From positions 8,162 to 72,161 of the forward strand of contig DYOA01000010.1 of NCBI GenBank assembly GCA_020720785.1: a stretch of 64,000 bases of DNA, read 5' to 3'. Each line of letters starts with the position of its first letter. Position 1 is the stretch's first letter. Position numbers and translations under genes: made by a program. Shown here piece by piece: positions 30,534 to 40,181 of this stretch. Source of the stretch: Leptospira biflexa. GTDB lineage: Bacteria; Spirochaetota; Leptospiria; Turneriellales; DYLW01. Below the pieces are notes generated by a model that worked only from the letters and a program-made list of their open reading frames with translations, was not told the DNA's origin and did no database searches.

Positions 30534-30719
30534 TTATGGAATCTGGTATCTGGATTTAATTTCTGCGAGCTTCTCCGGCTCCAGGCTGTTCAGATATGCT
30601 TTCCAGCCTGGACAGAATCTGGTGTGGAATTTCCAGAACCGTCCCCGGAAGCTTTTGGGTTTTTCATCATATTTTTTACGGAGTTCACAGCTTTCACAGC
30701 CAATTTCTTTTATCTCCAT
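30534..30719 (-). CDS. Small conserved-looking protein of unknown function
   Basis: 61 aa, MEIKEIGCESCELRKKYDEKPKSFRGRFWKFHTRFCPGWKAYLNSL; CxxC plus a third Cys. Confidence 0.5.
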   Translation of the reverse strand: MEIKEIGCESCELRKKYDEKPKSFRGRFWKFHTRFCPGWKAYLNSLEPEKLAEIKSRYQIP

Positions 30720-30739
30720 ATTATCCCCCCAAAATTTAT

Positions 30740-30970
30740 TTATTCCGTTTTTCCCTTTGCCAGAGATTCTTCCGCACGGGCAATCAGGTTTTTCAGTTCT
30801 GCGATGGCGTCCACATTCACAGATACACCTTTTTTCCCTGGAGCGTACTCCCCGTTGTCATCCTTGAACCATATACGGATATCCAGATATTTTTTCCCCT
30901 TGAATTCACTGATGGACACCCGGGTAATTTCTGTTGTGTTGCGTGGTATATCTCCAATAATATCATTCAT
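30740..30970 (-). CDS. PC4/p15 transcriptional coactivator-like ssDNA-binding protein
   Basis: TEITRVSISEFKGKKYLDIRIWFKDDNGEYAPGKKGVSVNVDAIAELKNLIARAEE fits the PC4 C-terminal domain. Confidence 0.8.
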   Translation of the reverse strand: MNDIIGDIPRNTTEITRVSISEFKGKKYLDIRIWFKDDNGEYAPGKKGVSVNVDAIAELKNLIARAEESLAKGKTE

Positions 30971-31214
30971 TTTCTGCGTTTCCTTTCCGGCAGAATTCCC
31001 CTGCGGATTCCGGCGTCAAGCCCAATGGAGACAACCGGACGTTTCCTGTCTTTCCTTGACAAAGGCCGTGGATATTATACGGACGCCGTGAAAACTCTTC
31101 TCATGCTTTTATGGTCAATGTGCCAGCAATGGCGTTGCACTTATTACTTGAATTCAGGCCCAATCCATAACAAGTACTGGAAAAAATGCTTGACTATAAA
31201 ATAAATCTTTTTAT

Positions 31215-31673
31215 ATGAACTTGGTGGTCTTCAATATACATAATTACATAAATAATATTGCCTCATCGCTCAAAAATAAAAATGAATTTATTTATCTGGA
31301 AAATGAAAAGGATTATGACGCCATCTATTTTGTACTGAAAGGAGAGGTAACCCTGGAATCCAATTTTGATACTCTGGAAAGAAAAGCACGGACGTACCAC
31401 ACCGGGGAATTTTTTGGAGAATATGAGTTTCTTAACCATATCCCGCGTGTTTACTCCGCCCGGGTCACCTCTGATTTTGCAAAAATTGGAATTCTGGACA
31501 GGGAATATTTTATCCGTCTTTCTAGGAATAATCCCATTTTCCTGCATGATCTTCTCATGGCTTCTCTGTATCGACTTTCCGAATTAAATGATCTGGTACA
31601 GAAGAGCACCCAGACCATTGATCTGATCTTCCAGCAGTACATCCGTAAAAACTCCGGGGATGCCAATGGATAG
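31215..31673 (+). CDS. Cyclic nucleotide-binding domain protein
   Basis: YFVLKGEVTLES...HTGEFFGEYEFLNHIPRVYSARVTSDFAKIGILDREYF. Confidence 0.85.
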   Translation: MNLVVFNIHNYINNIASSLKNKNEFIYLENEKDYDAIYFVLKGEVTLESNFDTLERKARTYHTGEFFGEYEFLNHIPRVYSARVTSDFAKIGILDREYFIRLSRNNPIFLHDLLMASLYRLSELNDLVQKSTQTIDLIFQQYIRKNSGDANG

Positions 31674-32190
31674 CCCCTTCCAGGATTTGCCCATTAAATC
31701 CAGTATCCATGCGAAGCATGATGCCATTATTAGACAAGGATCCAATCCCGGAAATATTATGTTTTTTCTCATTCAGGGGGAGCTGGAGGTAATCAAAAAA
31801 ATCGGCGGGATTGACGAAGCGGTGGAAGTCCTCCATGCGGGCTCCTTCTTTGGAGAGTTGGGTCTTGTGGACAGAAGACCACGGACTGCCTCTGTCCGGG
31901 TTATCTCTGACTTTGCGAAAGTGGCCATTCTGGACCAGGAAGTATTTCTATTGATAGCTAAGAATAAACCTGATTTTCTACTGAAACTCTGGAAGAAAAT
32001 CACCAACTGGATTCTGGAAACAGAGGACCGGCTGGAGCTTACCCAGAAGCAACTTTCCGATCTGAAATCCATTGTCGTTAGCACTCCAGATCCGGAGCCA
32101 CCAACCATAACAACTCCGGAACCCCCCCCACCCGAAAACCCAGAAACAAGCTCTTCGGATACGGCATCCCCGGAGGCAGATATCACTTAA
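31660..32190 (+). CDS. Cyclic nucleotide-binding domain protein with Pro-rich C-terminal tail
   Basis: FFLIQGELEVIKKIG...HAGSFFGELGLVDRRPRTASVRVISDFAKVAILDQEVF; tail STPDPEPPTITTPEPPPPENPE. Confidence 0.88.
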   Translation: MPMDSPFQDLPIKSSIHAKHDAIIRQGSNPGNIMFFLIQGELEVIKKIGGIDEAVEVLHAGSFFGELGLVDRRPRTASVRVISDFAKVAILDQEVFLLIAKNKPDFLLKLWKKITNWILETEDRLELTQKQLSDLKSIVVSTPDPEPPTITTPEPPPPENPETSSSDTASPEADIT

Positions 32191-32807
32191 TTATGGGTTG
32201 CGATCCAGTTTTCCGGATTATCCCTCTGGGATTTGATCTGGTTATTGGGATGGTCCCAATCGGCATAACCCAGAGTGATCCCCAGAATCAACTTTCTGTC
32301 CTGCCCCAATCCCAGGATCTCCCGGATTTTGGTATCATGCATGACCAGCCTTGCCTGAGGGACGGAGGACAACCCATGGTTTACCGCTGCCAGCATGGTG
32401 CTCTGGGCGAACGCACCCAGATCAAAGATGGACCATTCATTCAGATTTTTATGGATGTGCAGGTATACAATTACAGGAGCGTTATAATTCCATCGGCCAC
32501 GTCCGGATTCCGGAAGAACTCTTTTTCCGGAGGCTTCCCGGTTTTTCGCCACCAGCATGGTCTGCCTCTCCGGCCATTCCTGTGGCCATGGGATGGGAAC
32601 AACGTATTCTTTATCCGTATCATACAGGTGGATAATTTTTGCCAGACTTTCCCCAGTGACCACACTAACTTCCCACGGTTGGGAATTCATAAAACTGGGG
32701 GATGCGGACGCCTCCTCCAGTATCCGGTGGATCATTTCCATTGGGACTGCTTTATCCAGATACCAGCGTACACTGCGTCTTGTCCGGATTACTTCAGAAA
32801 ATTCCAT
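32187..32807 (-). CDS. Nitroreductase-family protein
   Basis: MEFSEVIRTRRSVRWYLDKAVP, ASPSFMNSQPWEVSVVTG, LGAFAQSTMLAAVNHGLSSVPQA, LGITLGYAD. Confidence 0.9.
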   Translation of the reverse strand: MEFSEVIRTRRSVRWYLDKAVPMEMIHRILEEASASPSFMNSQPWEVSVVTGESLAKIIHLYDTDKEYVVPIPWPQEWPERQTMLVAKNREASGKRVLPESGRGRWNYNAPVIVYLHIHKNLNEWSIFDLGAFAQSTMLAAVNHGLSSVPQARLVMHDTKIREILGLGQDRKLILGITLGYADWDHPNNQIKSQRDNPENWIATHN

Positions 32808-32852
32808 GTACTTTGAATTTTATTTTTCTGCATTCCGTCAAACGAAAAATTT

Positions 32853-34286
32853 TTACACCCCTTTCAGGTTGGAAAGGGTTTCATAGATTTCAGGATCATA
32901 TTCTGAATCAATGGCATAGGCCAGCCTCCGGGACTGGTCTTTCTGCAGGATATATTCCCCACGCCGCACACTGGTTTTCATATTTTCTACCCTGGGCGAC
33001 ATCAAAATTTTTTTGCCAGCCTTTTCCACAACGTCCATATTGATATCAGCGACTTTGATGACATCCGGTATGCTCTGAAATTTGGACACACGGGTGATTT
33101 TTGCAATTTCATACATATAACCCTTGGTGCTCTGGATGGCCAGCACCACAAAATCACCATCGTCCAAGATTCTCTGGTTTTCATTCAGGCTCATGGAAAT
33201 ATAATCCAGAAATTCCCGCATAATCCGGGCGGTGTACGTAAAAATGGAATTATTAATAATCATCTGTATGGCACGCTTGGAAGAAAAAGCATCCCGCCAC
33301 TGAACTTTGGATGTCAGGGATGCATACTCGGAGGACAATGCCAGTATATTTGCGTCTTCATCGAACGTAACGGGGCGATTAATTAACTGAATCTGCTCCA
33401 GTAGACTCCTCAGTAGATTGGGATTGTTTTTATGCTTCTCCAGCATCCCGTTAAAATTTGTGATTAGCCACTTCTTGGGGGGATAGTTATTTCCAATGGA
33501 ATCATCCGGCAACGGGCAACGCTGGCAGAGAATGTTTCTTTTCACCATGGGGTCGATGCTGGGCTCATGGGCAATCATCAGGTAACTCATAAGAGGATAC
33601 CGTCTCAAATACGCGAACTCCTGTTCGGATAAATCACTGTGGGTTGGTATATTCATCCGCATTTTACCAATATCACTGAATAAGGCACTCATCATGGTGG
33701 TCATCACCATCGCCTGGATTTTGGATTCTTCCCGTGCGTTCTGGGCATTCAGACCCCGGGTTTTCATGGCCATGGCCACCACGGTTTTCTTCACTGCCAG
33801 CTCTGCGTTAAAACTCTGGGGATCATCGGATTTTATCAGTTCCAGAATGTTCACCAGTCCGTTTTTCATATCATCCTGGGAGCGAAAATTCTCAAAAACA
33901 TTCCCCACCCTCTCCCGGGTTTTCTGGGCAAAAATGGAATCCACTGCCCCCTTTTCCAGGTTATCAAATAATTCCACCGTACCGGTTTTAAAATCATCAA
34001 TTTCTTCCCGGGAAAAAAGCTTTTTATTGCTGAGGCCCTCTTCTGTGGGCACCTCTTCTTCCCGCACGGTGTTCCGCCCCAGTCTGGCTTCATCCCGGAT
34101 ATTATAATAAATTCCCTGAGTCTTGAATTTCAATAACTGATCAATTTCATGCTCATTGGCGGATTCTTTTTTATATACAAGCTTTTGCCCTTTTCTGTTA
34201 TAGAAATCAATGGGGATACTCTGCTCCTCCCTCATCCTTGCGATGACATCATCGGAAAAATCAAATAGAATTAAATTCTTATCCAT
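32853..34286 (-). CDS. Degenerate HD-GYP-like protein
   Basis: ALFSDIGKMRMNIPTHSDLSEQEFAYLRRYPLMSYLMI resembles HDIGK...HP of HD-GYP; later DSIGNNYPPKKW resembles DGSGYPxG; key His residues replaced. Confidence 0.65.
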   Translation of the reverse strand: MDKNLILFDFSDDVIARMREEQSIPIDFYNRKGQKLVYKKESANEHEIDQLLKFKTQGIYYNIRDEARLGRNTVREEEVPTEEGLSNKKLFSREEIDDFKTGTVELFDNLEKGAVDSIFAQKTRERVGNVFENFRSQDDMKNGLVNILELIKSDDPQSFNAELAVKKTVVAMAMKTRGLNAQNAREESKIQAMVMTTMMSALFSDIGKMRMNIPTHSDLSEQEFAYLRRYPLMSYLMIAHEPSIDPMVKRNILCQRCPLPDDSIGNNYPPKKWLITNFNGMLEKHKNNPNLLRSLLEQIQLINRPVTFDEDANILALSSEYASLTSKVQWRDAFSSKRAIQMIINNSIFTYTARIMREFLDYISMSLNENQRILDDGDFVVLAIQSTKGYMYEIAKITRVSKFQSIPDVIKVADINMDVVEKAGKKILMSPRVENMKTSVRRGEYILQKDQSRRLAYAIDSEYDPEIYETLSNLKGV

Positions 34287-34381
34287 GCTGGTACCTTATT
34301 AAAAAACACGTTAGGAAAAATCAATACTTATTTAAAATTCAATTCAGCATTTTTTCCATGGAAAATTATTCATCCATGTTC

Positions 34382-34684
34382 TCAAATATCCTGCTTCCTG
34401 CCACGACTATCTTTTTCATCCAGACGAGAGTATTTATTGATCATTATGGTGATCCGGGGATTCACGGCCTCAGGATTTTTTTCTATTATTTCTTTTGTTT
34501 TATCACTTTTTAAATAGTCTGCAAGGACTTTCTTATCAGCTTCCCACATGGCACTCAAAAACTGTGAGAAAATGCCTATCCCTGCATTCATTTTTTCCAG
34601 GAAAATTTTATCCATCAATTTTCTGTTCTTCTGCTTCAGAGATTGAACAATTTCTTTGGGATTCTCTTCTTTCCCCGCTTGCAT
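34382..34684 (-). CDS. Hypothetical helical protein
   Basis: 100 aa ORF in a gene-free gap; no family recognised. Confidence 0.45.
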   Translation of the reverse strand: MQAGKEENPKEIVQSLKQKNRKLMDKIFLEKMNAGIGIFSQFLSAMWEADKKVLADYLKSDKTKEIIEKNPEAVNPRITIMINKYSRLDEKDSRGRKQDI

Positions 34685-34815
34685 AAGGGATAATTCCCAA
34701 AAAATGACTGTGAGATCAAGAATAATAAATTGGCCTTGTTCATTAATTTATTGGTAAAGCACGAGACATAAGCGGAATTTCCTTGACATCGGTTTTCCCT
34801 ACTTCCTCATGCCCC

Positions 34816-35403
34816 ATGAGAAGGGCAGTGCTATGGATTCTGACGTTCACATTCCTGATTACAGGTTTGGCAGCCCATCCGCATGTTTTCATCGAACACA
34901 CCGTGGAAATCCAGGTGAATGATTCCGGAGTCCACGCACTGAAACTCCGATGGGTCTTTGATGAAATGTTCAGCTCCATGCTGATCCAGGACTTTGATAC
35001 CAATAAAAACAAGAAAATTGACCCATCCGAAAATCCGGTGGTCAAAAAAAATGGTTTTGATAACCTGCTTGAATACCACTATTTTGTGTTTATGAAAATG
35101 GGGGGAAAAAGCTTTTATCCGTCCCGTGCGGGAGATTTCCAGGCATCCATTGCCAACAATCGTCTGGTGTATTCATTCACGGTGCCTGTCACCCTGAAAA
35201 CCGGTGGATTTCCGGCCAAGGCGGAACTGGTCATCAAAGATCCCAGCAATTATGCGGATCTCACCCTGATAAAAGGCAATCCGGTGACAGTCCTCAATAC
35301 GGGTTCCCTGAAAATCTCCCACCGGGTCGTGGATAACCGGGCACAATTCCGGCGGACGGGAGAAGGATACCCGGAAATCATGCTCATTGAACTCAGGAAA
35401 TGA
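34816..35403 (+). CDS. DUF1007-family periplasmic protein (metal-transport associated)
   Basis: Signal peptide, AAHPHVFIEHTVEIQVNDSGVHALKLRWVFDEMFSSMLIQDFDTNKN; next to a NicO-type transporter. Confidence 0.85.
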   Translation: MRRAVLWILTFTFLITGLAAHPHVFIEHTVEIQVNDSGVHALKLRWVFDEMFSSMLIQDFDTNKNKKIDPSENPVVKKNGFDNLLEYHYFVFMKMGGKSFYPSRAGDFQASIANNRLVYSFTVPVTLKTGGFPAKAELVIKDPSNYADLTLIKGNPVTVLNTGSLKISHRVVDNRAQFRRTGEGYPEIMLIELRK

Positions 35404-36371
35404 CCATGAAAAATATGCACAAATGGATAGTATTGTTGATTCTATTATCTCCGGCTTTTCTCCAGGCCGGGAATCCCTTCCTGTCCCGTCCGGATTCCGG
35501 GCAGAAAGAAATGATTGAAAAAGAAAGGGGGAGATTTTCCGGGGAGCAATCCAGGGACGCCGTGGTACCCGCACAGAGTGGGAAGTCCGTTTTTTTTGAA
35601 AACACATTGCTGGAGAGAATAAAAATTGTCCAGAAAAGCATCCATCAAATTCTGACAGGCTATGCCCGGAAAATACAATCCGAATCCTCCCCCTCCGCCG
35701 TTTTGTCCCTGTTCCTGTTTTCCTTCCTATACGGAATCTTCCACGCCGCCGGCCCGGGTCACGGAAAAGCGGTGGTCTTTTCCTATTTTCTTTCCAGGGA
35801 TGCCGGATTTAAAAATGCTCTTTCCCTGGGCAGCATGATCGGGATGTTCCATGCGGCATCCGCGATTATCCTGGTAATCATTTTACGATGGATTTTATTA
35901 TCCTATGTTTCCGGCATGGAAAAAGCAGAAACCTATATCCAGATTGTGAGTTATATGGCCATTCTGGGAATTGGAATTTTCATGGCGGCGGACTGGATCC
36001 GGGACACGTTTTTTTCACGGTCGGCGGATAGTTTGGGAGAGGGGGCAGGGCACCACAGGAAAGAAAGGACATCTCTGGCCATTGCCCTGGCCGTGGGAGC
36101 CGTTCCCTGCCCGGGAGTTGTCCTGATCATGATCTTTGGATTTTCTCTGGATATTTTCTGGACTTCTCTGGCCGCGTCTGTCTTCATGGCTTTTGGGATG
36201 GCGTTCACCATATCCTTTGCCGGCCTGATAACCCTGTATATGCGCAAAGGTCTTTTGGCTTTTGCCGGAAAATCCCCGGCCAAATTTAAAATCCTGCACG
36301 CAAGCCTGTCCGGGGTGGGGGTTCTATTTATCCTGATTTTTGCCGGGATCATGTTCTTGGGAAGCCTGTAA
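35400..36371 (+). CDS. Nickel/cobalt transporter, NicO/RcnA family
   Basis: FLYGIFHAAGPGHGKAVVFSYFLSRDA, MIGMFHAASA, VGAVPCPGVVLIMIFGFSL. Confidence 0.88.
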   Translation: MTMKNMHKWIVLLILLSPAFLQAGNPFLSRPDSGQKEMIEKERGRFSGEQSRDAVVPAQSGKSVFFENTLLERIKIVQKSIHQILTGYARKIQSESSPSAVLSLFLFSFLYGIFHAAGPGHGKAVVFSYFLSRDAGFKNALSLGSMIGMFHAASAIILVIILRWILLSYVSGMEKAETYIQIVSYMAILGIGIFMAADWIRDTFFSRSADSLGEGAGHHRKERTSLAIALAVGAVPCPGVVLIMIFGFSLDIFWTSLAASVFMAFGMAFTISFAGLITLYMRKGLLAFAGKSPAKFKILHASLSGVGVLFILIFAGIMFLGSL

Positions 36372-36442
36372 GATAATCAAAAAATGGCCGATGGGTCTGA
36401 ACGTTTATATGATAATGATAAAAGAGGATCAAAGGAGGTTAT

Positions 36443-36928
36443 ATGAAAAAAATCTGGATTATTCTTCTGGTGGCTTCTTTCCACCCCGCATTGGCAGAAC
36501 CATGCAGGATTCCTTCCGGCCACCCGGTATATCAACTGATTAATAAATACCAGAAAGATACTTCTCAAATAGAAAAGAATGCACATCTGACAGCATTTGA
36601 GAAAAGCTTTTTTGCGGATACGTCTTTCTTTGCCGGCCCATCGGAAAAGGACTTTCTGGTCCATGTAGCCTGCTGGATGAATAACGGTTCGGAAGAAGGC
36701 GTCTTCCGGAATATGACCTATACCCGCATGGTGTTCATTAACGGACGTTCCCACATTGTCCGCTATGACTATCAATCGAACGGGAAGAATGCCATTCTGG
36801 TTCGCCGGGCCAACTTTGAGGGAAAGACCATGGAAGCCGTTTACCAGTTTGATATATCCCAAAAAAGCCTGAAAGTCCGGAACATCACGAACCGTATGCC
36901 CCGGTTTGGCAAAGAGTACAGAATTTAA
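36443..36928 (+). CDS. Exported protein of unknown function
   Basis: Signal peptide MKKIWIILLVASFHPALAEP; ggagg SD; ATG/stop coupling to the next gene. Confidence 0.65.
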   Translation: MKKIWIILLVASFHPALAEPCRIPSGHPVYQLINKYQKDTSQIEKNAHLTAFEKSFFADTSFFAGPSEKDFLVHVACWMNNGSEEGVFRNMTYTRMVFINGRSHIVRYDYQSNGKNAILVRRANFEGKTMEAVYQFDISQKSLKVRNITNRMPRFGKEYRI

Positions 36929-37149
36929 TGCAGATACTGAGCAAGTGGATGATCCTCTCCGGAGTCATTCTGGTGATTCTGGGGATCATCCTGTATTTTG
37001 TTCCCCGGCTGGGTCTGCCCCTGGGAAAACTTCCCGGAGATATTATCATCCGGCGGGAAAATTTTACTTTCTATTTTCCTCTGGTCACCTCCATCCTGGC
37101 CAGTGTTTTTCTGAGTCTGGTATTCTATCTGATTTCCCGTTTCCGGTGA
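36928..37149 (+). CDS. DUF2905-family membrane protein
   Basis: 73 aa, ILGIILYFVPRLGLPLGKLPGDIIIRRENFTFYFPLVTSILASVFLSLV. Confidence 0.85.
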   Translation: MQILSKWMILSGVILVILGIILYFVPRLGLPLGKLPGDIIIRRENFTFYFPLVTSILASVFLSLVFYLISRFR

Positions 37150-37157
37150 GAGAATAA

Positions 37158-38042
37158 ATGTCCCCCTGCGAGTATCGTTTTTCCGGAATCCACCGCAATG
37201 GGGAAAGCTCCGGAAGCTGGCCGGGTGGACATCTGCAAAGCTCCGCAACGGTTCTGGTTTTTCTGCACGGATGGAGTGGCTCCTCACAAGACTTTTTGCC
37301 CATCATGGAACGGTTGCCCTTCCCCGGAATATCCCTGGACCTGCCCGGCCATGGCGAAAATCTCCCTCCGGAAAAAACTCCCTTTCCCCGCCACTGCTAT
37401 TATCCGGATTCCATCGCAAACGCTCTATCCGGGGAAATCCTCTCCTGGGGCTTTCCCAAGTTGATTCTGGTGGGTTATTCCATGGGGGGAAGGATCGCTG
37501 TCCCATTGGCCCTCATGCTGGGGAAATCTCTCTCCGGGCTGGTACTGGAATCCGCAGGTCTGGGAATACCGGATCCCACAGAAAGGAAAAACCGTCGCAA
37601 AATGGATGTACGCGATGCACGTAAACTCATCGCCCAGCCGATGGATGTATTTTTCCGGGAGTGGTATTCCCGGGGTGTTTTCCATGGAATGAAGGAGCAT
37701 CCGGATTTTCAGGATTTCCTATATAAGAAGAGCCATATAACAGAGTATGATGCAGAAATTCCTGAACACATCCGGAAAAAAAATCTGGCGTATTCCCTGG
37801 TGTTTTCCGGTAATGCTTTCATGCCATATTCCCTGGAGGCAGCAAAATCCCTGGAGGTTCCCATTCTGTATATCTCCGGGGAGCAGGATAAAAAGTACAC
37901 TGCTCTGGGGGCTTCTCTTGCCGGAAAAAACCCTCGCGTGGAGCATCGGGTGGTTCCCGGTGCCAGTCACAACGTACATGCCTTTTATCCGGAGGAATAC
38001 TCCCGCCTACTGGAGGGATTTGTCCGCAAGGGGTATGGATAA
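37158..38042 (+). CDS. Alpha/beta hydrolase (MenH-like fold)
   Basis: VFLHGWSGSSQDFLPIMERL, DLPGHGEN, LILVGYSMGGRIAVPLAL, SHNVHAFYPEEYSRLL. Confidence 0.85.
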   Translation: MSPCEYRFSGIHRNGESSGSWPGGHLQSSATVLVFLHGWSGSSQDFLPIMERLPFPGISLDLPGHGENLPPEKTPFPRHCYYPDSIANALSGEILSWGFPKLILVGYSMGGRIAVPLALMLGKSLSGLVLESAGLGIPDPTERKNRRKMDVRDARKLIAQPMDVFFREWYSRGVFHGMKEHPDFQDFLYKKSHITEYDAEIPEHIRKKNLAYSLVFSGNAFMPYSLEAAKSLEVPILYISGEQDKKYTALGASLAGKNPRVEHRVVPGASHNVHAFYPEEYSRLLEGFVRKGYG

Positions 38043-38157
38043 ATGCGTCACTTTCATTATGGAACCCCCACCATGAGAATATACGCTTATTTACTGGACC
38101 GTCAACCTTTTTGCTTTGAGATACAAACGACATTACCCAACTAATCCCCTCTCCGGA

Positions 38158-38646
38158 TTACTTATAATTATCAAACTGGAGAGCAACAGGAAGGTCCGCA
38201 TTTTTCAGCATGGATATGATTTCCTGAAGTTCATCCCTGGACTTACCGGTTACCCGGATTTTTTCATCCATAATCTGGGTTTTTATTTTGGGGTTTGTGT
38301 CTTTGATCATTTTATTAATTACTTTAATATCATCTTTGGGGATGCCATTCACGAAGGTCGCTTTCTGGCGGACACTCTGGCCGGCGGCCTGTTCCAGTTT
38401 CTGGTAACGAAGGGCTTTCAGGGAAATGCCTCGTTTTATGAGTTTGCTTTCCATGACATCTATCAACTGTTTGAGTTTGCCTTCATCGTCAGAAAAAAGC
38501 ACCAGCTCATCTTTGGAGAGAGTCAGTTCGGATTTGCTACCTTTGAAATCAAACCGGGTGAGTATCTCCCTTTTTGTCTGGTCAATTGCGTTGGTTAATT
38601 CCTGCATGTCTATCTGCGAAACTACATCAAAGGATGATTCTGCCAT
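38158..38646 (-). CDS. yajQ: YajQ-family nucleotide-binding protein
   Basis: MAESSFDVVSQIDMQELTNAIDQTKREILTRFDFKGSKSEL ... KIKTQIMDEKIRVTGKSRDELQEII. Confidence 0.93.
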   Translation of the reverse strand: MAESSFDVVSQIDMQELTNAIDQTKREILTRFDFKGSKSELTLSKDELVLFSDDEGKLKQLIDVMESKLIKRGISLKALRYQKLEQAAGQSVRQKATFVNGIPKDDIKVINKMIKDTNPKIKTQIMDEKIRVTGKSRDELQEIISMLKNADLPVALQFDNYK

Positions 38647-38656
38647 TTTTCCTCCG

Positions 38657-40144
38657 TCAGGTCGATTTGTCCTGTATTTCTTTATGTCTTCTCATCACAT
38701 TTTCATGGATTTTTTTAATTTCTGAATAGCTTTGGAAATTAAACAGTTTGGACGCTTCCACATCTGCATTTTTGTACGTTTTCTTCCGGTTTTCAATATC
38801 CACAAACAAATCCGCCAGATGGATGATGGATACAGCTTTTTTGAACTGGTCACCAGATCCCAGGGGAAAATGATGATACTGTATCATCTGGATTAATTCT
38901 TCTGAAAAATTCCATTTGCCGGCAATATCCGCTCCCACCTGGTTATGGGAAATCCCCAGAGTCACCTCTTCCAGTGTTGCGGTGGAGAAAGAAGATCCAG
39001 ATTCCTCATTGATTTTTTTCAATATTTTTGGGGTGATAACATGGAGGATAATTTTTCCCAGATCGCGGAGGAGACCTCCCAGAAACATGGTATCCGATTC
39101 TTTGCCCATTTTAAACTCATCGGCCAGAAGTTTTGAATAAAGGGCACACTTATACGCCTCTTCCCAGAATCCGGCATATATTTTAAAATGTTCGTTCATA
39201 ATTTTCTGGGACGCACTGGCCATGGCCATCTGCTTGAGGGTTTTAAAACCCACAATATTAACCGCTTTGGAAATGGAATTTACCCGGGATGCAGTGATAA
39301 AACCGCCGGAATTGGCCAGCTTCAGAATGTCCGCAGTAAGGGCGATGTCCCTTTCTATGACACCGGAAACTTCTTCAATGGTACTCTTGGGATTGTCGCA
39401 AAGCTGGATCACCCGGTTAATGGATTCCGGAAAAACCGGAATGGATTGTACGTTTTTTATGATTTCATTCTGTATTTTTTTCACTTCTTCCGGTTTGGAG
39501 ATACTGAAAGGTATTTTGAGGCTGGCCTCGGTTATTTTTCCATTGGACTGGAGGGAGAAATTATCAATCCCTATTCCGGATGTTTTTAAAAGCATAATAT
39601 TCATAATAAGACCCAGACCGGCCCCTTCAGAAAAATCAGAAATTTCCGCGAATATTTCTTCTATGCTGTTGATCTCCCGTGCTTTGTCCATGCGCAATTT
39701 TACCCTGTCCAGCTCCTCCGCTGTCATACCTGAATTATTGGCTACGGAAATTCCAAACCACTTTTCAGTTTTTTTCATGGTCACTTTTACCCGCAGACCA
39801 ATTTCCTTCATGTGTGGAATATAATCCGACATCCTTTCCACCGCTTCCTGCCGGAATTTTTCCATAAGGCGGTTATAATCGTCCGGGTCTGTGATTTCCA
39901 CCATATTTTTCTCAAAGAAAGCCCTTTTGAGATTTGCTTTGACTGCATTATTGATGACTTCTGTCATAAACGCGGCAATGATGGAAGATAAATACAGCAT
40001 ATCTTTTTCCGCAAGGATATCATGCACCAGGGAATGGGTCAACTGGTTCACGTTGTGGGTATAGCTCAGAAAATTATAGGAAACGGGCTGTCCGCTCTTT
40101 AATTTTAAAATATAATTTTCTTTTATATCATGCATACTATACAA
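38657..40144 (-). CDS. HATPase-like / HDOD fusion signalling protein
   Basis: N-half: EVINNAVKAN (N-box-like) and SEGAGLGLIMNIMLLK (G-box-like); C-half HDOD: SIPVFPESINRVIQLCDNPKSTIEEVSGVIERDIALTADILKLANS. Confidence 0.8.
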   Translation of the reverse strand: MYSMHDIKENYILKLKSGQPVSYNFLSYTHNVNQLTHSLVHDILAEKDMLYLSSIIAAFMTEVINNAVKANLKRAFFEKNMVEITDPDDYNRLMEKFRQEAVERMSDYIPHMKEIGLRVKVTMKKTEKWFGISVANNSGMTAEELDRVKLRMDKAREINSIEEIFAEISDFSEGAGLGLIMNIMLLKTSGIGIDNFSLQSNGKITEASLKIPFSISKPEEVKKIQNEIIKNVQSIPVFPESINRVIQLCDNPKSTIEEVSGVIERDIALTADILKLANSGGFITASRVNSISKAVNIVGFKTLKQMAMASASQKIMNEHFKIYAGFWEEAYKCALYSKLLADEFKMGKESDTMFLGGLLRDLGKIILHVITPKILKKINEESGSSFSTATLEEVTLGISHNQVGADIAGKWNFSEELIQMIQYHHFPLGSGDQFKKAVSIIHLADLFVDIENRKKTYKNADVEASKLFNFQSYSEIKKIHENVMRRHKEIQDKST

Positions 40145-40181
40145 TTAATAATTTCTGTTTGCTGTAAACAAAAAAATATTT

